Source of the DNA: Taxillus chinensis
Lineage: Eukaryota > Streptophyta > Magnoliopsida > Santalales > Loranthaceae
Reading direction: 5' to 3'
Length of the DNA: 64,000 bases
NCBI GenBank assembly: GCA_023512835.1
Contig: CM042087.1
Span: 45,676,249-45,740,248 of the forward strand
Shown here: positions 22,230-36,289 of the stretch, piece after piece
Position numbering within the stretch: position 1 is the first letter of the stretch
Layout of the letters: the number at the start of each line of letters is the position of its first letter
The notes under the pieces: model-generated
The model's input: the letters and a program-made list of their open reading frames with translations, nothing else
Told to the model about the DNA's origin: nothing
The model's database searches: none
Translations under genes and position numbers: made by a program

Positions 22230-25199
22230 GTGTACTTATTTTCGATTTTGTAGGCATGGGGTTTGATTACACCTTTGGCTCTGGGTTTTTCTCGGCTACC
22301 AACCTGATTATAAACTAGTGAAAAAGGAATTTTTTTTGTTCATAAATATAGTAATCAAAACAATATGAAATCTGAGAGGGAATAATAAAATGTTGTAATA
22401 AATTTACTGGTAATAATATTAGTTAAAATTTAGTATTTAATAAAATTTTTTAATACATATATTGAGTTATTTATAGTTAATATTATTTTATATAAGTAAA
22501 TTTATTAAATATTTGACTATTTTAACGGTTTTACAAACAACTTTTACATCAGTTGACACGAACATATTCCTTATCAGTGGATAGTTTTCCAATTTTGTTT
22601 CATTGATATTATTGGGTATATATTTTTACTATTTATATAAATATATTATTTATATTATTCATATAAACTCAGTTATTAACTCAAGTAATTATTCATTCGT
22701 AATTTGGGAATATATTTGTTATATATATATATATATTTAGTTAATAGTTTATAAAATTTATCTAGTTTAATTGTTTTATTTATTATATATATAAAATATA
22801 AGGTAATGTTAAGTGAGACCAATTCATGCAAAATATTTATTACATGGTTTTGGGAATTAATATTTCATATATCAAAAGTATTATATATGTACAATATATT
22901 CTGTAATATTATTATAATAACAGTTGTTATAATTAAATAAAATTTTAATATAAATTGTTAAAAACTATGAGTTTTGGATTTAGTAGTTGTTATTTTATCA
23001 AATTATTTTTTTTATGAATTCTTTTGAATTTATTTTAGAATAAATCTATTTGCAGTCTTCGAAAAGAATTGTATTATAAGCTTTTTGTATTTTAATCAAA
23101 ATGACATCATTTTGATTAATGAATTTTAAATCAAAATTACGTCGTTTTGATAAAAATACAAAAGACTTATAATACAGTTCCAAAATGAGGACTGCAAGTA
23201 TCATTACTCTTTATTTTATATTAAATCTCTTAAATGAAATATTATGATTAATGTTTAGTATTTTATTTGATTGCTGGGATTAAAATATTAATAAAAATAC
23301 TATCGAATATGTGGTTTGATAATTGGACAAAGCCAAAGTTTTCTTAAAAAAGTTAAGAGCATTTTCTGGTTAAATTTTATTAGCTAAAATAATAAGTAGT
23401 TAACTTAGAATAGCCTTGATTAATACCTATTTAAGATTTTATTACTTAATTTTATTTTATTCAATCTATTCTTACCGTATACCTCCTCAATCTATAATTA
23501 CTAACTATTTTTTTCATGAGTAGTGCTAGGTACAATCGGCGTTGTGACATTTTTGTGTTTTCGGCTGACGTGGAATAATCTACATCAGTAATTTTTTTTT
23601 CACGATTCGACGCACTTTCGGATCATTGTTTGAGCTCCTGCTCGAGCATAAACTTGAGCATATGAGCTCGAGCCACCCTGCTCAATTGCTTGAGCATGTC
23701 TTGAGCATCAAACAAGCCTCGAGTAGGGCTCGGTCATCTCTCTCATGGTTAAATCTACGAATTTCTGGATTTCATCGACTGTAATTTTCAATAAAAACTT
23801 CAATACCCATAACGTACAATGATCCGATTTAAATTTATTTTTTTTATTTATATGTATCAATGAGATACACGGATTTCAAACACCTATCTCAAACACGGAT
23901 TTTGAGATTTACTGCTCTCAAAATTTTAAAAAACATACTCTTTTAACTCCAAAATCTGATCTCTCTGTCCAAATCCATGCTTTGAGCCCTCCCCCTCCCT
24001 TTCCTCCTCTCTCTCCTTCTCTCTCTCATGTTTGTCGTGTACTGATAATTGTCACACGCAACGTAAATATCATTTTTCTTTTTTCATTTGCTCGAGTTAG
24101 GATGCAGAGGGCGACGCAGGGGACAAGGTAGAGGCTAGTGTTCAACACTTCAATGTGGAGAGTGAGGCGGATTTGGCTCGCGGCACCGTTGATAGGGTGG
24201 AGGCAACGGGCGGTTGGACGGGGGCTACCGGCGAGTGGATGGGGCAGACCAACAGGTGGATAGGGGATGGAGGCGTGATGCAGGATGGGGCGGCGGGAGG
24301 AAGACGGGGAGGGCAGCGGCTAGCGCGATCTGGGTTAGAGAGAGTCGTGCAATGGTATTTTAGGTGATAAATGTTAATGTGATGTTTCAGGTAAAAGTTA
24401 AAATTTAAAGTAAATTTTTTAAAATTATAGGCTTTATGGCTAATATATTCAAGTAAAGTAAAGAATTAAGTAAATATAGCTAGTGCTACTTAATAGTTAC
24501 AATAATGATAGCTATCAATCATCAGTGGTCAATGCAAGTTCGCGGTCGTTAATGACGGCCCATAGTCAATAACGGTGATTAATTGCTGTTCTGGGTAACG
24601 GTCGATGTCAAAATGACAATGTCGGTCAACAGCGGTTAATGCTGTTTAATGTTAATAACGCGGATGACAGAGAATTTGGTTACTGGATTCTCGAAGAAAG
24701 CATTTGATATTTTGATTCTATTCTCAATTGTGGTTCTCAAATTAAACCAAGTTTCGTTAGATTAGGGGTTGCAGATTTGTCAACGTCTTTTTGGTCTTTA
24801 AAAAAAAAAAACCATGCTTGGTGTCATGACATTGATAGATCAGGCGTTGTCGAGATGCAAGTCCAATATCGTTGGCCATCATTCATGGGTCGTGGTTGAT
24901 AGATCGAGCGTGGCGACTGCATGTCAGTGGTGGAGAATGACGGTTGGCAATTGGCATGGCGTTCCACTCACGGCGACGTTGCTTCCTGATTCTCTCCCTC
25001 TCCATGCCTCTGATTTTGACTGCCACCATGGATTCAAAATCATCAAATGACCAATCGATCAGCCGATTGGGGAGATTGAGGAAAAGACGAGCAAGAAGAT
25101 CGAGGTGCCAATTTTGTGGGTTGTGGTCCACAGGGTCGGCGGCTTGTAGTGGAAACCGGAGGAGCAAGGCACATTAGGCACTGAATTATGATCTTTTGC

Positions 25200-26110
25200 A
25201 TAATGTTACGATAGCTAACTAACTTTTAGTCTTCACCTTTCTTGTCCAAAAGACCATAGTTAGATTGTACTCTTCACATATCTCAATATTCATCAAACTA
25301 GTTCCAAATGAGGCTTCTTTGGATTTTGCATGTATCAACTCATTGCACTAGTTGCATAAGAAATGTCAAATGTACTTGAGGTTAAATAGATCAGGCTACT
25401 TACTAATTGTTGATACATTATCACACCTTCCAAATCTTCATATGTATCCATCTTGGCATTTGGTTCCATCAATGTTGAAATTGACTTACATTTGAGCATT
25501 TCAAATCTCTTCATCAAATCACTGGCATACTTTGGTTAATGAAAAAATATTCCTCCATTTTAAAATGAACTAATAAATTTTCCTTGACTTACCAATTGTG
25601 TATGCCTCATCATTTAAGTCATCTATGTATACTAGCAAGATAGTTAGCTTACCTTCATTGGCTTTATAAAAAAAACTATAATTAACAGGTGTTACTGAAT
25701 AATCACTTTGAGTTAGAAATTCAGCAATCTTATTGTACTATGTCTGAGGTGCTTGTTTCAATTTGTAAAGTACTTTCCTCAGCTTGCATACAAATTCAAG
25801 TTGATCTTAATTCTGAAAACCTATTGGGTTGGATCATTTAAATCTTTCGATTTAGCTCTCCATGAAGAAAAGTATTCTCCACGGCCATTTGCCACAAACT
25901 CCAATTTTTGTTGGTTGCAGGTGTAATAAAAACTCGTACGGTTTTAAATTTCACTACTGGACTAAATATTTTATCATAGTCTAATTCATACTGTTGAGAG
26001 AAACCACAACCTACCAATTGTGCCTTATACCTCTCGATTGATCCATTTTGGACAATGCTTGTTTAGAACTATGTTTGTCCTAAAAATATAGGATCCATGC
26101 TAAGTGATTT
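25200..26110 (-). mobile_element. Degenerate Ty1/copia reverse-transcriptase remnant
   Basis: On the minus strand, fragments in copia RT order are recognisable: an IERYKA-like stretch (about 26040), NTFLHGEL (about 25850), a YKLKQAP-like stretch (about 25755), the catalytic LLVYIDDL (about 25630), and the downstream MLKCKSISTLMEPNAKM region (about 25500-25440). Stops and frameshifts throughout show a dead copy. No LTRs were identified. Confidence 0.75.
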
Positions 26111-26527
26111 CACTTTTTTGTAGTATTAATACTCTTACAATGTTCAAAAATGATAACTATATTATAAATGAAAAGTTTTTACTTGTTTTAACTTTATTAA
26201 AAAGCTTTTGTTGAACGTACAATAAATGAGTTCTAATGATATGGATAATTTTTCCCAAATGATAATGAATAAAACCATCACTTACCTCAATTAGTTTCAT
26301 ACTTGATTTTCCCTCAAGATTTGTTGTGCCTTATAGTATTGTGTTTAATTTTTTTAATGGTTATGTTGTTGAGTTTTTATTGTTTAAAAGAATTTTTTAT
26401 ATACATTATTATAAAGATCTTACAATCCTTTATTTGACACCTAAAGAGACGTAAAAGGCAAATAAAGGTTTTTATACATTTATAATACCTTACTTTGAAG
26501 TAAGATGAAATCTACTCTTTAACGATT

Positions 26528-26660
26528 AGGGCTTTGTTTGGTTCATCCGTATTTTAAAAAAAATTGTAAGTCCAGATGAATTTACACCACTTATAAATAC
26601 TATTAAATTTATTGGGCATACTATTTTAAAAAATAATACCATCCAATCAAATATCCCCTA
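26528..26660. mobile_element. Small MITE-like element
   Basis: Left end TAGGGCTTTGTTTGGTT and right end (reverse complement) TAGGGGATATTTGATTGG form imperfect inverted repeats about 130 bp apart. These ends resemble short Tourist/hAT-type MITEs. There is no coding capacity and no clear target duplication. Confidence 0.45.
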
Positions 26661-27404
26661 AAGTTTCTTAAACATTGTTAGTAATTCTACCACTCACCTT
26701 TATGCCACAACTAGACTAAGATTTATACTATGTTCATTTATTATATTAAGACACCTTTTTATTTGAAAAAATACCATAGGGCAAGTTTATTTTATTTATT
26801 TTCTATTTTCGTTTTAAAAATATGAGAGTTATTTTCAAGTACATAATACAGAAAATTAAAAATAATAATTTTTTATTTTTATTTTTCAAGACAAAAAAAT
26901 ATTTGTTATTTTTAAGTTTTTATTTTCTATGCTCAAAAATAATTATTATATTTAAAAAACAAAACCAAACAAAACAAACATACCATACATTTCATATTAA
27001 AGGCATTAGGAAAAGCCTATGGAAGTGATAGGTGATCATTGCATTGTTATTCGATGAGTCACTTTGATCATTATACATAATTTTATTAGTTCCCTCATAT
27101 ACCATCCATGTGAGAAAGAAAACTTAATATTTCTACTTTAACATTATCCTCGAGATCATGTCTGATACAATTTCATGAGGTATCTAGGAAAGCAGTTCGG
27201 TTAATTTGAATCATCATGAATTATTGGGAATAGATAATGATGATACCTTATTTTATATCTTAGTCCACATGACAATATTGGATTTGAGTCCTGAGATTTT
27301 AACTATTAAAAGGCATAACATTGCTTATTATTTAATGGAGAAAGAACTTTATATATGACATAAGTCTCGCAACCCATTGGTAATAAGTAGGGACGAAAAT
27401 TATG

Positions 27405-27610
27405 GAGTCTGGGAACTTTACAAGTCCTACATCGGCTGAGGAGGAGAACGAAGCATGTCTCTTAAGAGGGTATGAAGACCTCTCCTAACACGAGGCCTTT
27501 TGGGGTGTCTGTGTGGCACTATCAATAATAAAATCGGAGATTAGACTTAAGCTCTAAACCGGACAATAACCTGTTACGGGAGACTTGAGTTGTTATAAAA
27601 ATTTTCCCAG
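27405..27610. repeat. Dispersed TRIM-like plant repeat with CTACATCGGCTGAGGAGGAG signature
   Basis: The stretch around 27422-27600 resembles a dispersed plant repeat family that begins with a CCCACATCGGCT motif followed by GGAGAACGAA, and ends with a GGACAATA motif plus a closing TTGTTA/TTGTTACA. I recognise it from memory of plant genomes and cannot name the family with certainty. This copy is diverged and non-coding. Confidence 0.4.
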
Positions 27611-29051
27611 CCCCAACTTTTTTTTTTGAGGTTTTGAAAATATTTTTGCTTGAAATACCCGACTCAACCTGAACTCACCCAGGGTGGATTTGAATCACTC
27701 ACTACTCAATCCCGACCTGTCCGTTGTCATCCTCAATAATAAGGATTTCCATGGTTGCATCACACCAAGAAATGTTACTAAGGGCAAGATGAGCCCAATC
27801 CAAAACAAGTGCCTGGGGTAAACATCCATGATAGACCTAAAATTGATAAATCTGATAAGTGAGATGAGAATAATCCTTTATCGATCATGTTATAGTCGAA
27901 TAAGAGAAGTAATGGCAAAGAATTAGACTAAAGTTAAGGTCTAGTCGACTGCAACAACAGAAACACAAAAGAACAAAGCTATCTTGTCATCCTTTAAAGA
28001 GATTGCTGTAAATATTTTAATAAGACTTGTCAAGAAGCCTATCATATATTATTCTGATTGGGCCTATAAAACAATACCAATGAGTCTTTCTGGTGTTTTA
28101 TATCTACCAAAATTTTTGTGTTTTAAATTTAAATTAATTTAATTATGAAAAATACAAACCAATAAAATGCATTAAAACCTTTATTTCAATTAATGCTCAG
28201 CACACAAACTACGTCATCACCCCTCCAGACCGGCCTTGACTCTAGAGCACTTTATATAAATTTACCTAAAATAGATATATTTAATCAATACTATAACTAA
28301 CTTATTAGAATAAATAATTAACCAAATATGACTACCTATTAATATTTTTATCAAAATAATATCATTTTAATTAATAAAATTTTAATTAAAACTATATCAT
28401 TTTAATAAAAATACTAACTTACAATAGTCTCCAAAATAGAAACTGAAGTAGTATTACTCGCGTCGTGTATTATTGATTTTGAGATATCACATTTGCTAAG
28501 GATAACATATTTTGTTTCTAACTTCTTGGTTGTCTGTTTTTATGCTGCGTTCGAGCATGCATTTAAAAGATATAATCCTGACGAGGAAACTCCGTCTGAG
28601 CTTTAATACCGTACGTGTTATAATACTATACATATTATACGTAGAAATTTAGCATACGTTGGGACCAATACAGTGTGCATAACAAAGAATTCAGATATCT
28701 GCTATAGGAAATTCCTGCAAGTCCTGCAGTACATCAAAACAGAGCAAAACTACATCATTTTGGTATTTAGAAAAAAAAACTGCACACCAAAACTACATCA
28801 TTTTGGTAGTACATATCAAATAGCATAGTTTTGATATACTGCATCCTGATCCCATACCAAATACGCCATCAGAGTTTGCTGTTGATCGGCCATAACTTAA
28901 CGGCATGCAAACAGAGTTTGCCTTTCCTCGGGAGTGCTTAATTTACAGCAATAACAATCGGACCTCTATGCGTTACACAGCCTTTTTTTAATATATTGAA
29001 CAAAGCCTGGTATGGAGGAATAAATATTAATGTTTGAGATGGGACCTGGGC

Positions 29052-32000
29052 TTAAGGCTTCTGGGCTGAGAACATTATGAAAGATTGCTGAACCTTGCTT
29101 GTGTAGTTGACCAGACCACATGAAATGCACAGGTCCTTGATCTCTGACTCTGATAAGTAATTGTAGTTTTGCAAAGTCCTCTACACGATTTAAAAATATT
29201 TTAGATTTACAAAGAGCTTTTTAAAAAAAGTGTAACAATCACCGACCAAAACTGACAATGAACTAGTAGGAATGGAGAGAAGGGATGCAGAGGCATAAAT
29301 TAGAGCTTGAAGCTCATGGCAAAGCTATACAGAAAAAACAGCAGCTCCTAAATCAGAAAGAACTAACATTTTGAGCAGGGAAGCCTTCAACCAAACCCAA
29401 TATATTATAACGATAAAATTTTAAAAAACAACTTTCAGCTGCTTGTACGGGACAGACAGTAGTTGCGGAGAATTGAGAACCGAGAACTTCCAGCAGAAAA
29501 AACACAATATCCTATTACAAAGTCATGAAACCACCCATAAAACATCTACAACGACAGGAAATAGGAAGGAAGTAATGCTTTACCCCTCTGATCAGCCTCA
29601 ATATCCAAGGAGTAGAAGAAGTATATCGCAGAAAGGTGGATCCCACAAAAACTCGTCCACTTTTCATTATGCGACTAATTTCAGCAACCTGAAAACATAA
29701 ATGACGTCACTGAAAAGGTGAAAGTATATGTAAAACAAAAGAAGGAAAGAAACTGCATTTAAACGGAGAGCTCTCATACAAAAAGCTGTACTCACAACCG
29801 ACTCAGATGAATTGAATTGTTGGAATTACCATTTACTTTGATATATAGTTTTTTTTCCCAAAGGTTGCTGCCCAGTCGGCAGGTGGAGGCAGCGCCCTTA
29901 AAGCCTTTACATGCCTTTAATTTATTGGAGTCCCAGTTTCTAGTTTTTAAGAGTCAACTAGTAACACAAGTATTACTAGTGATTAAATGATTGTTTATTT
30001 TTTCGTATGGAGGCTTACATATATAAGGTCTAAGAAGGTAGTTATTAACTCTTACTAATTACATTACATATTAACTCATCACATATTAATATTACAATAA
30101 TAAATGGGTAAGTCAACTCCATGATTCATGCTAACACTCTTCTTGAAGTTGGAGCATGCATATCCTTGAAACTCAACTTGGAAAGTGAGTCACTGATTGT
30201 TTTAATTGAAACTGCTTTGGCAAGGATGTCAATTAAGCTCTGTCTTTCTTCACAAATAGGAAACAAATAATCCAAGCATCTAACTTCTCCTTAATAAAGT
30301 ATCTGTCTACTTCCACGTACTTTAGTCCTGTCATGTTGAACAAAATTATATGAAATAGCAATAGTAGTTTTATTATTACAATAAAGATTTGAGCATTTAA
30401 CTTCTCCTTAATAAAATATCTGCCTACTTCCACATGCTTAGTCCTGTCACGTCGAACAAAATTATATGAAATAACAATAGTAGCTTTATTATCATAATAA
30501 AGATCTATACCCTCTTTATGACAAAGGCCCAAATCTCTCAGCAAATTCCTTAAACACAACAATTCACAAACACCACTTGACAGTCCACAGCCTCTGCCCT
30601 TGATCTAGCCACCACTTTTTGCTTCTTACTCTTCCATGTAACCAAATTCCCACCAACAAAGGTGGAATAGTCCGAGGTAGATCTTCCGCTGCCATGTATG
30701 ATTCTTCTCACGGGCTTTCATCTCTATTTCCATCGCCTTTGACCATTTTGCATCCTTCAGGTCATCTTAGACTTTACTAGGAATAGATACAAAAGATAAC
30801 TTATTCACAAAACTCTTAGGGGATGTTGACAACCTATAGGTAGATACAAAGTTGGTGACTGGATATTTAGCTTTAGCTGTTAAACTTGCTTCATACATTT
30901 TTACTAGTTTGGCTCGATTTAAACGCTCAAGTAGCTGTTTTGCTTTTATGACTTCTGTCCTAGACTCTCCTAAAGGTAAACTCACAATATCAAAAGAAGA
31001 ATTAGTACGGACCTCAAGAGACCATTGAAGAAGAGAGACCACAGAATTAGGGGGGATACAGAGGAGATGTAAGAACATTTACAAGATCTAAAACTGAATT
31101 TCCCCTTACGTCAACATCTCCATCCAAACGAACTTCAGGAGTCCGGATGCTTGTGCTCGTAACCTCTTCAGTACTTTCTGCCTTGTCAAATCCATCCATA
31201 AGAGCAGAAGGCGTCAGTATGTTTGTGAGTTCCAAGCCTTTTGGTATGCTACTGACCCTTGATCAGTCCAGACGAATAGGAGGCTTTTAGACGACTGGGT
31301 CTAGCTCTTTAATTTCAACAATGTTTCCACCAAACTACTTTTCAAAATTATGGCAACTCTCCCCTTGAAGTGGAGCTTCAGTGGAGGCAAAATAACAGAC
31401 ATCCTCAGAAAATGACATCCATGGAAATAAAGAATTTTTGTGTAGGAGGGTGATAACACTCATACCCTTTCTGATGAGGACCATAACCAATAAACACACA
31501 CTTAAAAGAGCCCGATAATTAAGTTTAGAGCGTTAAGGTGGACAAGACAAGACGACAAAAGAAACAGGCAGGTACAGGTTTTAGGGAAGGAATAGAGACA
31601 CGAGCAGAAAATACCCCAAACAAAACCTTACCCGAAAGAGTCCTGGAGGGTATTGATGAGATGAGAAGCTGTAAGGACAGCTTCACCCCATAGAGATTTA
31701 GGCATATGAGAACCCAATAACAGGGAACGAGCCATATCCAAGAGGTGACAATTCTTGCATTCAAACACTCAATTTTGTTCAGGTGTCTAACAACAAGAGA
31801 TTTCGTGTCCAACCATCAATGAAGAGAACAAAACAACGCATACCAGAAATAGTGGAAATTTGAGAAAGACCCCAAACATATGAATGGATTAATTCAAAAG
31901 GCATAGTACTTTTATTATGAGAACGAGGAGGAAAACTAAAACGATAGCTCTTGGCCAAAGCACAAGTTTCACAATGCAAACTAGACTCATTGATGCCCAA

Positions 32001-35000
32001 TAACAAGGATGGCATCGATTTCTTCATGATACGAAAAGCAGGATGACCATGCCACAACCTCAACTCATTCAATCTCTCAGAACTCAAAGTCAGAGCGTGT
32101 TAGCTTGTCGTTGTTGGCTTCTCCCCTGTGTACATGCAGCCAGATGAAACAACCTCCCCCTCAAGTCTCCCTTGCCAATGGTCTCCTGTGTAAGAGGATC
32201 CTAAAATACTACATACATGGAATAAAAGGCTACAGAACACTTGTTCTGATAATTTAGTTGGAAAACTGACATGAGAAAGTGGAATAAAGTCAGGAAAATA
32301 TAAGACATTATGAAGAGTAATAGTGGGTGACACTAACTGACCCAATACCCAAAACAGGAAATAAATAAATGAATAAACAATTAAACATATGAATATATAT
32401 TGAATACTAATATTTATTTAATCTCATTAAATAAATTCTATTTAACTCTCAAATAAATATATAAACACAGATCATATTTATCGGTTCCCTAACACAGCTT
32501 TAAAATTTTCCTAAAAGATATATTATTCTATCTAAAAATATATGGTGATGACATATAGACCAAATGAACATACAAAATTTCAAATAAATAATATTTAATT
32601 AATTAATATCACTAAATAAATAAATTAATAATTAATTAATTAATAGCTTTAATCTGATAACAATCTATGATCAAAACTGCACTTTAAGATTATATAGATA
32701 TATTTATAATAATTTTTAACAAAGATGTGCCAATGAATATAAGTGATTGTTATGTGATATGATTCTCCACTATAATATTTATAATTAAATGTAGGTATTA
32801 AAAGATTCCGTTCAATCTCTTTAATTATGGTTTTCTCAATGTATTACTATTAATTCTCTAATGGACAACCTATTTATAATTCAATCATAAATTAAGATTT
32901 ATAATAAATTATATTTAATATAGTTACAAACGTTTGATTCACTTAAGTATCTCAAATTTATAGATTTCATGCATCCAACTAGACACTTCTACTATTCATA
33001 ATATTGTATCCTTAGGATATCAAGATATTTAAAACTCAATGCATTTTATTCATTAATAAGTCAAAATATACAAATTATGAATATGAGTTAATTAAAATGT
33101 AAAGTTCTTTATATTATGAAATGAAAATATGTTAAAGATAATATTCTATCGCGGTCCTGTTCAATATGTATAATAATATACCCGAATTACTATTTATAAA
33201 CTCTTTACAATGATTAAAGATTAAATCACTCAAATTATGAAAATAATTCACACTATGATTTTATTAAAATAAAGTACCCAACTTAATTTACTGATTATGA
33301 ATATAATTTATACTTTATCTAATTAGTAGATTTTTTTAATCAATTTACATATACACTATAATAGACTTTAACAAATATTGAAGTATTATGATGTTAAGCC
33401 ATACAAGAAAGCAAAACATGTAATCTAATACATACATAAATAAATTTGAATTCCTTTATTTCATTCAATAATAAATGTCTATGCAAATTAATATAAAACG
33501 TTGCTTTTCATGACACTTAGCCTAACAAAGACTAGTGTGATAAAGAAATCCAACATGACTAATCGCAAGAGTTGGTATTCCCTTGCCTTCGTACCAAATA
33601 ATCTGCAAAGCAATGTATGAAAGCAAATGAGGAAGGTAAATGGGGAGGAGATATTGATGGTAGGAGGTCCACTAACAGATATGCATTTACTTTGTTTGGT
33701 GTTACTATGAGTTGGTCCAGTTGGATAAGCAGGAGACAAAGTATTTTGAGGTGAGGTATATGGCATTGACTCTGGTGAAAAAGTTGTGTAGCTTCAACGA
33801 TTATGTGCAGAGCTTGGTTATGAGCAAGATGGAATAAAGATGAGATGTGACAACCAATTCGCTATTCATTTAGGGAAAAAAAGTCAGTCTTTATTCACTC
33901 GTGTAAGTATTGATATTATAGTAAAAGTTTTTTGGTGTACATAGTCCTAGAATCTACTCCAAGGTGAACTGGACATTCCTTATCACCGTTCCTTCTTTTC
34001 TTTTTTTCCCTTATGATTGTTTGCATGACTATGAACCTCGAAATTGTACAAATCAATAGCTAATGACCAGTTAATGTGGAAACAAAATTTGAGAAAGCAA
34101 AATACACCAAGCTTTTAATTGAATAGAAAACAGTGGCAAGGAAGAAAATAAAATAGCTTTTTTTCCCTGTGAAAATTTGATAATTTATATGGTCAGGGAA
34201 AACACGTACGGCACCAGAAGGTGATGGCCAGCAATGCAATGCTGCACCAGCATGGACAGCATCAACCGAGCCTGATGAGAAAGGAAGCCTAGAAACATCT
34301 GCCCTGACAAGAGCAAGATTGCTGCACATTTCCCAATAAAAATAAACATGGGAGTGACTTTTTTGTAATTCATGTATAAGCCAGCCTATAGAAATCCAGA
34401 GATAAAATGGGAGGAAGGGAGTGTTTCCATACACTATACTCCATTAGACTTGATAAATCTAAATAATAAGAACTTACCTGGTTAAACTTGTATCTTCCCT
34501 TCTAATAAATTCATAACACTGGCGAAGCATATTTTCAGAAAAGTCAAGTGCAACAACTCCAGAATAGGCCCCAGATTTGACAAACTTTCTGGAAAACAGA
34601 CCACTCCCACAGCTGACATCTACTAAAAGACCACCATGCGCAGGTTTGAAGTAGTCCTGAGCCAGTTTGAACTGCATTGAATTTTGAATTGTCAAGTGAT
34701 GAGTGCATGAGCATCACAAAAAGGTTTGCAAGCAGTTCAGGATTTGAGATCCATTTCGAGTGGTGTAATTTTCAAATATTTTCATCTTCTAGTGTCAAGC
34801 ATGTGAAACCAACAAGGAAAAAAAAATACTGTTAGGGTGCTGTTTGGATGAATGTCATGAAGCTATTCAGTTGAAGAGCGTAACTAAATCATTATTCAAA
34901 CCGACACAAACATACCTCTTCATCAGGACCAGGGAAGCCGCTTTGATTAAAATTTTGACGCCAGCCTCTTTCATACAAGAATGAAACAAGCGGACTCCTA

Positions 35001-36289
35001 AAGAAGGTGGAAGTGATCAAAGGCAAGAAGAGAAAAAAAACCCAACTGATTTAGTTATCAACTGCAAGGAAACTACTACAGGCAATATGAATTTTTTGGG
35101 TTTAGGGAAAGTAAGAAAGCAGAAAGTCCCATCCAGGTCAGAGTCAAATGTCAACACTACCAAGTTGAGCCTGTGTGATTAATGTTACATATAAGCTCTG
35201 AGAATTCCAACAGGCCACTATCATTTAAATGGACGGAGAAATGAAAATTAATATGCACGCAGTGTGTGGTCTGCATATGTTACTGAATACTTAATATCAC
35301 GACAAAACATTAAAAAAAACATGCATACAACTAAAGCTCAATGTATTCATACCTAAATAACTCAGTCCGAGCTGGCATCATTTCAGCATAACTTTTCAGC
35401 CCAGCAGTGAGAGTGAGATCCAGATACATGGATTTGCTGGAGTATGACTTGTTGCATTTTCTACACTTGAAACCAGACCTGTATACCGCCTGCCTGCAGA
35501 ATAATTAGCCGTGCCCCCCTTTAAATATTCCACATATTGCGACCTACAATTGCATTTTGGTTTTTTCTTTTTTCTTTTTGGGTTTCCTTTGGGCCACCTT
35601 GGCCAACTTTGTTTTATTTTTTTTCAATATAATTGGTTCTAACCTATTTCTTCATAAAGATTAAAAAATAAAATAAAAAACTCCACAGATTGCTAGCTAA
35701 AATTGCACCCAAAATCATTAAAAATAATAATAATAAAATCGTGCAACTCGTCCATACATGAATATAGCTAGGTAGGTAGCTACACTTGCTCGCCAACTTA
35801 CAAGTTGAGACCTGGAGGGCCTTTTCTTATTAAGGGCTCATAACATACTGGGCAAGCAAATATGTCAACATCCAGGGTATCTTTATTCTGAGTGCTTGAT
35901 TCCTGAAAGTGCAAATAGCTTTCTTATAAACATATACAATTATAATGCGACTACTCATCACAACAGCAGTCACAGACTCACAGGATTAAAAGTTAATTTT
36001 GTTTTTCCAGTCCTCCACATGGGTTTTGTTCCTATTAAATATCAACTTCCTATAGTTGGAATTTAGTTCTTTATTTTCAAACTTGGTGCAGAGAGAAAGA
36101 GAGAGAGAGTGCTACCGGTTGTATGGCTAGAGCTGCAGAGCTCGCGCGGATGGGGAAGTGAAAGTGGCGGAGAAATGGGTAGTAGCAGAGAGGACGAGAG
36201 AGAGAGAATTGAGGAAACAGACGACTGCGATTCGGAAGGGCGGGGCGGTGAAGTGGATGAAGAAGCGGAGAAGAAGATGAAGATGCCAT
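29052..36289 (-). CDS. SAM-dependent methyltransferase (At2g41040/At1g78140 type), copy A, 8 exons
   Basis: Exons in transcript order: 36289-36116, 35902-35802, 35493-35353, 34997-34916, 34671-34478, 34321-34210, 29688-29584, 29180-29052. All are GT-AG and in phase, 1038 nt, 345 aa. Residues 1-55 are Ser/Pro/Arg-rich and look like a plastid transit peptide. A zinc-ribbon-like pair, CPVC (75-78) and CRKC (102-105), follows. The class I methyltransferase motif VDVSCGSG is at about 183-190, with ALDFSENML and RADVSRLPF downstream and GAALHCWPSPS after that. The C-terminus QQSFIMFSAQKP matches the plant family closely. The substrate is unknown to me. Intron 6 (29689-34209) is 4.5 kb because of copia insertions. 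Residue 280 is Arg where copy B and the family have Gly. Confidence 0.9.
29950..32345 (-). mobile_element. Broken Ty1/copia element in intron 6 of methyltransferase A
   Basis: On the minus strand: the end of protease (about 32345-32250, ITLHNVLYFPDF), GAG-pre-integrase zinc region (about 32087-31930, WHGHPAF and CETCALAK), integrase start (about 31900-31560, HSYVWG and SLWG-like pieces), integrase-RT linker (31235-30700, ending in a MEIEM-like segment), then RNase H (30690-30233) and a putative 3' LTR beginning TGTTAGCATGAATCATGGAG at 30133. The RT catalytic core is missing: the linker runs straight into the segment before RNase H. RNase H itself carries a partial internal duplication. Several stops are present. 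Confidence 0.8.
33640..33990 (+). mobile_element. Copia RNase H remnant, intron 6 of methyltransferase A (antisense)
   Basis: The plus strand resembles the copia RST-x-GY-x-FTL-x-G...SW region (DGRRSTNRYAFTLFGVTMSW), followed after stops by a CDNQ-like and a VFIHSCKYY-like piece. It is heavily degenerate. The same remnant occurs at 44195-44500. Confidence 0.6.

Larger units (their letters stand above)
21756..28021. other. Intergenic region with TE remnants
   Basis: Apart from the listed copia remnant, MITE and TRIM-like repeat, I see no gene. A further possible GAGC-type element begins at 23357 after TAA and may run to about 24490, with a G-rich core at 24097-24367. Degenerate repeats of the form GGTTAATGACGG lie at 24520-24680, and an unclassified GC-richer block at 24810-25180 has overlapping short frames but no recognisable domain. 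Confidence 0.5.

Noticed and set aside
24155..25177. Frames of 70-94 aa with Gly/Arg-rich sequence
   Set aside because: They lie in G-rich or repeat-like blocks with no conserved motif; both strands are open.
34060..34209. Extension of methyltransferase exon 6 into DHINYQIF...
   Set aside because: This is intron read-through: a GTACGT donor follows GCC, and the true continuation VAEISRIM is found at 29688 in phase.
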